The notes under the pieces were generated by a model, which saw only the letters and a list, made by a program, of their open reading frames with translations, was not told where the DNA came from and ran no database searches. 7,589 bases of DNA from positions 1-7,589 of the forward strand of contig JBFIHZ010000192.1 in the NCBI GenBank assembly GCA_041601535.1, given 5' to 3'. The translations under genes and the position numbers were made by a program. Shown here piece by piece: positions 6,973 through 7,589 of the stretch. The DNA is from JBFIHZ01 sp041601535. GTDB lineage: Bacteria; Pseudomonadota; Gammaproteobacteria; Xanthomonadales; SZUA-36. Every line of letters begins with the position of its first letter. The first letter of the stretch is position 1.

Positions 6973-7039
6973 GCGCAGCGCTGCATGCTGCGCTTTAAAC
7001 CCGCCGTGAATTCGCTAGGGATTACGGCGGGTTTTTTTT
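6973..7039 (+). terminator. Rho-independent terminator with an accessory hairpin
   Basis: The perfect 8-bp stem CCCGCCGT/ACGGCGGG (7000-7007 with 7024-7031) is followed immediately by eight T residues (7032-7039) and flanked on the left by AAA, which extends the pairing. A second hairpin just upstream, GCGCAGC/GCTGCGC (6973-6979 with 6987-6993), stacks before it. This ends transcription of the propeller gene 20-85 bp after its stop and separates it from the second receptor gene. Confidence 0.92.
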
Positions 7040-7206
7040 GAGCGTGTTTACTCGGGACATTTCACCACTCAGTTCCGTTTATTCGGGCTGCCCGCCGTAC
7101 TGAAAATGGCCACCCGCTATGGATGGGTATCCATGGCACCGATGCAGACCGGGTGTGGGCCACGCGCCATGGAGCAGTGATTCGCCAAGCCGCGGGCGGG
7201 TGGGCA
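7040..7206. other. Intergenic spacer, no supported gene
   Basis: This stretch separates the terminator from the second receptor's promoter. The only structure I see is a short hairpin ATGGAT/ATCCAT at 7119-7134 with loop GGGT. Short open frames on both strands show no recognisable protein character and overlap the promoter and operator beyond. Confidence 0.6.
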
Positions 7207-7235
7207 TTGACGTTTTTACCCAGACGCAGTATGAT
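7207..7235 (+). promoter_or_regulatory. Sigma70-type promoter of the second receptor gene
   Basis: TTGACG (7207-7212) and TATGAT (7230-7235) are each 5/6 to consensus and separated by 17 bp. Transcription would begin near 7242, just before the palindrome at 7251, as at the first receptor gene. A second candidate overlaps the palindrome: TTCATA (7258-7263), 17-bp gap, TATAAA (7281-7286). The two may be tandem promoters, with the inner one masked when the operator is occupied. Confidence 0.65.
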
Positions 7236-7250
7236 CGGGAAAACAAAAAT

Positions 7251-7273
7251 GAACATGTTCATACTTAGAAGAA
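7251..7273. promoter_or_regulatory. Putative operator, GAACAyGTTC element copy 2
   Basis: GAACATGTTC (7251-7260) is a perfect palindrome, extended to 14 bp by flanking AT and AT (7249-7262). It is followed by ATACTTAGAAGAA, giving 20 of 23 matches to the copy at 2652-2674. It lies about 37 bp upstream of the second receptor's start codon. The match to the first copy and the exact symmetry are direct observations; binding by a dimeric regulator is inferred. Confidence 0.65.
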
Positions 7274-7309
7274 CTACGTTTATAAACAGATTGGAAATGA
7301 GGGCTTGAA

Positions 7310-7589
7310 ATGCAACACACAACACTCCGTTCACGCTACAAAACGCTGTACAGACTGGTGCCTGGAGGGCTATTGCCCCTGGTACTGCTGGGTTTGTCGT
7401 CCACCGGCTTCGCCCAGGAGCAAAAGAGATCGGTGATTGAAGAGGTCATCGTCACGGCGGCCAAGCGCGAGCAATCCTTGCAGGATGTCAGTACGGCAGT
7501 TACCGCAGTGGGGGCGGATCGTTTGAATTCGGCGCAGATACACGATTTTGAAGATCTGCAGCAGATTGTGCCCGGAATCACCATGGGCA
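7310..7589 (+). CDS. TonB-dependent outer-membrane receptor, N-terminal part (partial)
   Basis: The first 93 codons are present and the frame runs open off the right edge. A signal peptide covers residues 1 to about 35 (hydrophobic LLPLVLLGLSSTGFA, cleavage FA/QEQ). A TonB-box-like region IEEVIVTAAKRE (43-54) leads into the start of the plug domain, with AVTAVGADRL and FEDLQQIVPGITMG at 80-93. The same layout is seen in the complete receptor at 2714-5083, but the sequence differs enough to be a paralogue and not a recent copy. The start at 7310 is supported by GAGGG at 7299-7303 with 6-nt spacing. It carries the same upstream element as the first receptor, so both are probably induced together. 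Confidence 0.93.
   Translation, partial: MQHTTLRSRYKTLYRLVPGGLLPLVLLGLSSTGFAQEQKRSVIEEVIVTAAKREQSLQDVSTAVTAVGADRLNSAQIHDFEDLQQIVPGITMG

Noticed and set aside
7123..7308. Short open frame ending just before the second receptor gene
   Set aside because: It spans the promoter and operator, and no protein feature is visible.
1..7589. CRISPR arrays, tRNA/rRNA genes, insertion sequences or phage genes
   Set aside because: No regularly spaced repeats, no tRNA-like cloverleaf, no transposase or integrase frames and no terminal inverted repeats were seen.

Overview
The window looks like an accessory catabolic and uptake locus of a Gram-negative, aerobic proteobacterium. TonB-dependent outer-membrane receptors, a Tat-exported enzyme and two secreted c-type cytochromes all require an outer membrane, a periplasm and a respiratory chain. 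The moderately high GC content and the style of the receptor N-termini (EEVIVTA boxes) suggest a marine or environmental gammaproteobacterium, though a sphingomonad-like alphaproteobacterium is possible. This assignment is inference only.

Layout, left to right: (1) the last 50 codons of a GlcD-type FAD-linked oxidase (+ strand). (2) After a 23-bp convergent gap, a 186-aa secreted single-haem cytochrome resembling class II (c'/c556) cytochromes (- strand). (3) A divergent intergenic region with a good sigma70-type promoter and a GAACATGTT palindrome. (4) A 379-aa Tat-exported amidohydrolase of the ACMSD/gamma-resorcylate decarboxylase-like superfamily (+). (5) About 550 bp without a gene that ends in a promoter and operator region. 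(6) A complete 789-aa TonB-dependent receptor (+). (7) A 17-bp-stem hairpin. (8) A 584-aa secreted three-part protein: carboxypeptidase-regulatory-like domain, c-type haem segment and seven-bladed virginiamycin-B-lyase-like propeller (+). (9) A classic rho-independent terminator. (10) A second promoter and operator region. (11) The first 93 codons of a second TonB-dependent receptor, cut by the window end (+).

The most notable point is a control element repeated in the window. A GAACAyGTTC palindrome, followed by a conserved 13-bp extension, sits just upstream of both receptor genes (20 of 23 positions identical). A diverged copy lies between the cytochrome and amidohydrolase genes. This suggests one regulator controls the whole set, probably in response to a compound that the receptors import.

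Working model (inference): a bulky or scarce organic compound crosses the outer membrane through the two receptors. It is then processed in the periplasm by the amidohydrolase and the propeller-cytochrome protein. Electrons pass through the c-type haems, possibly linked to the FAD oxidase. The substrate cannot be read from the sequence.
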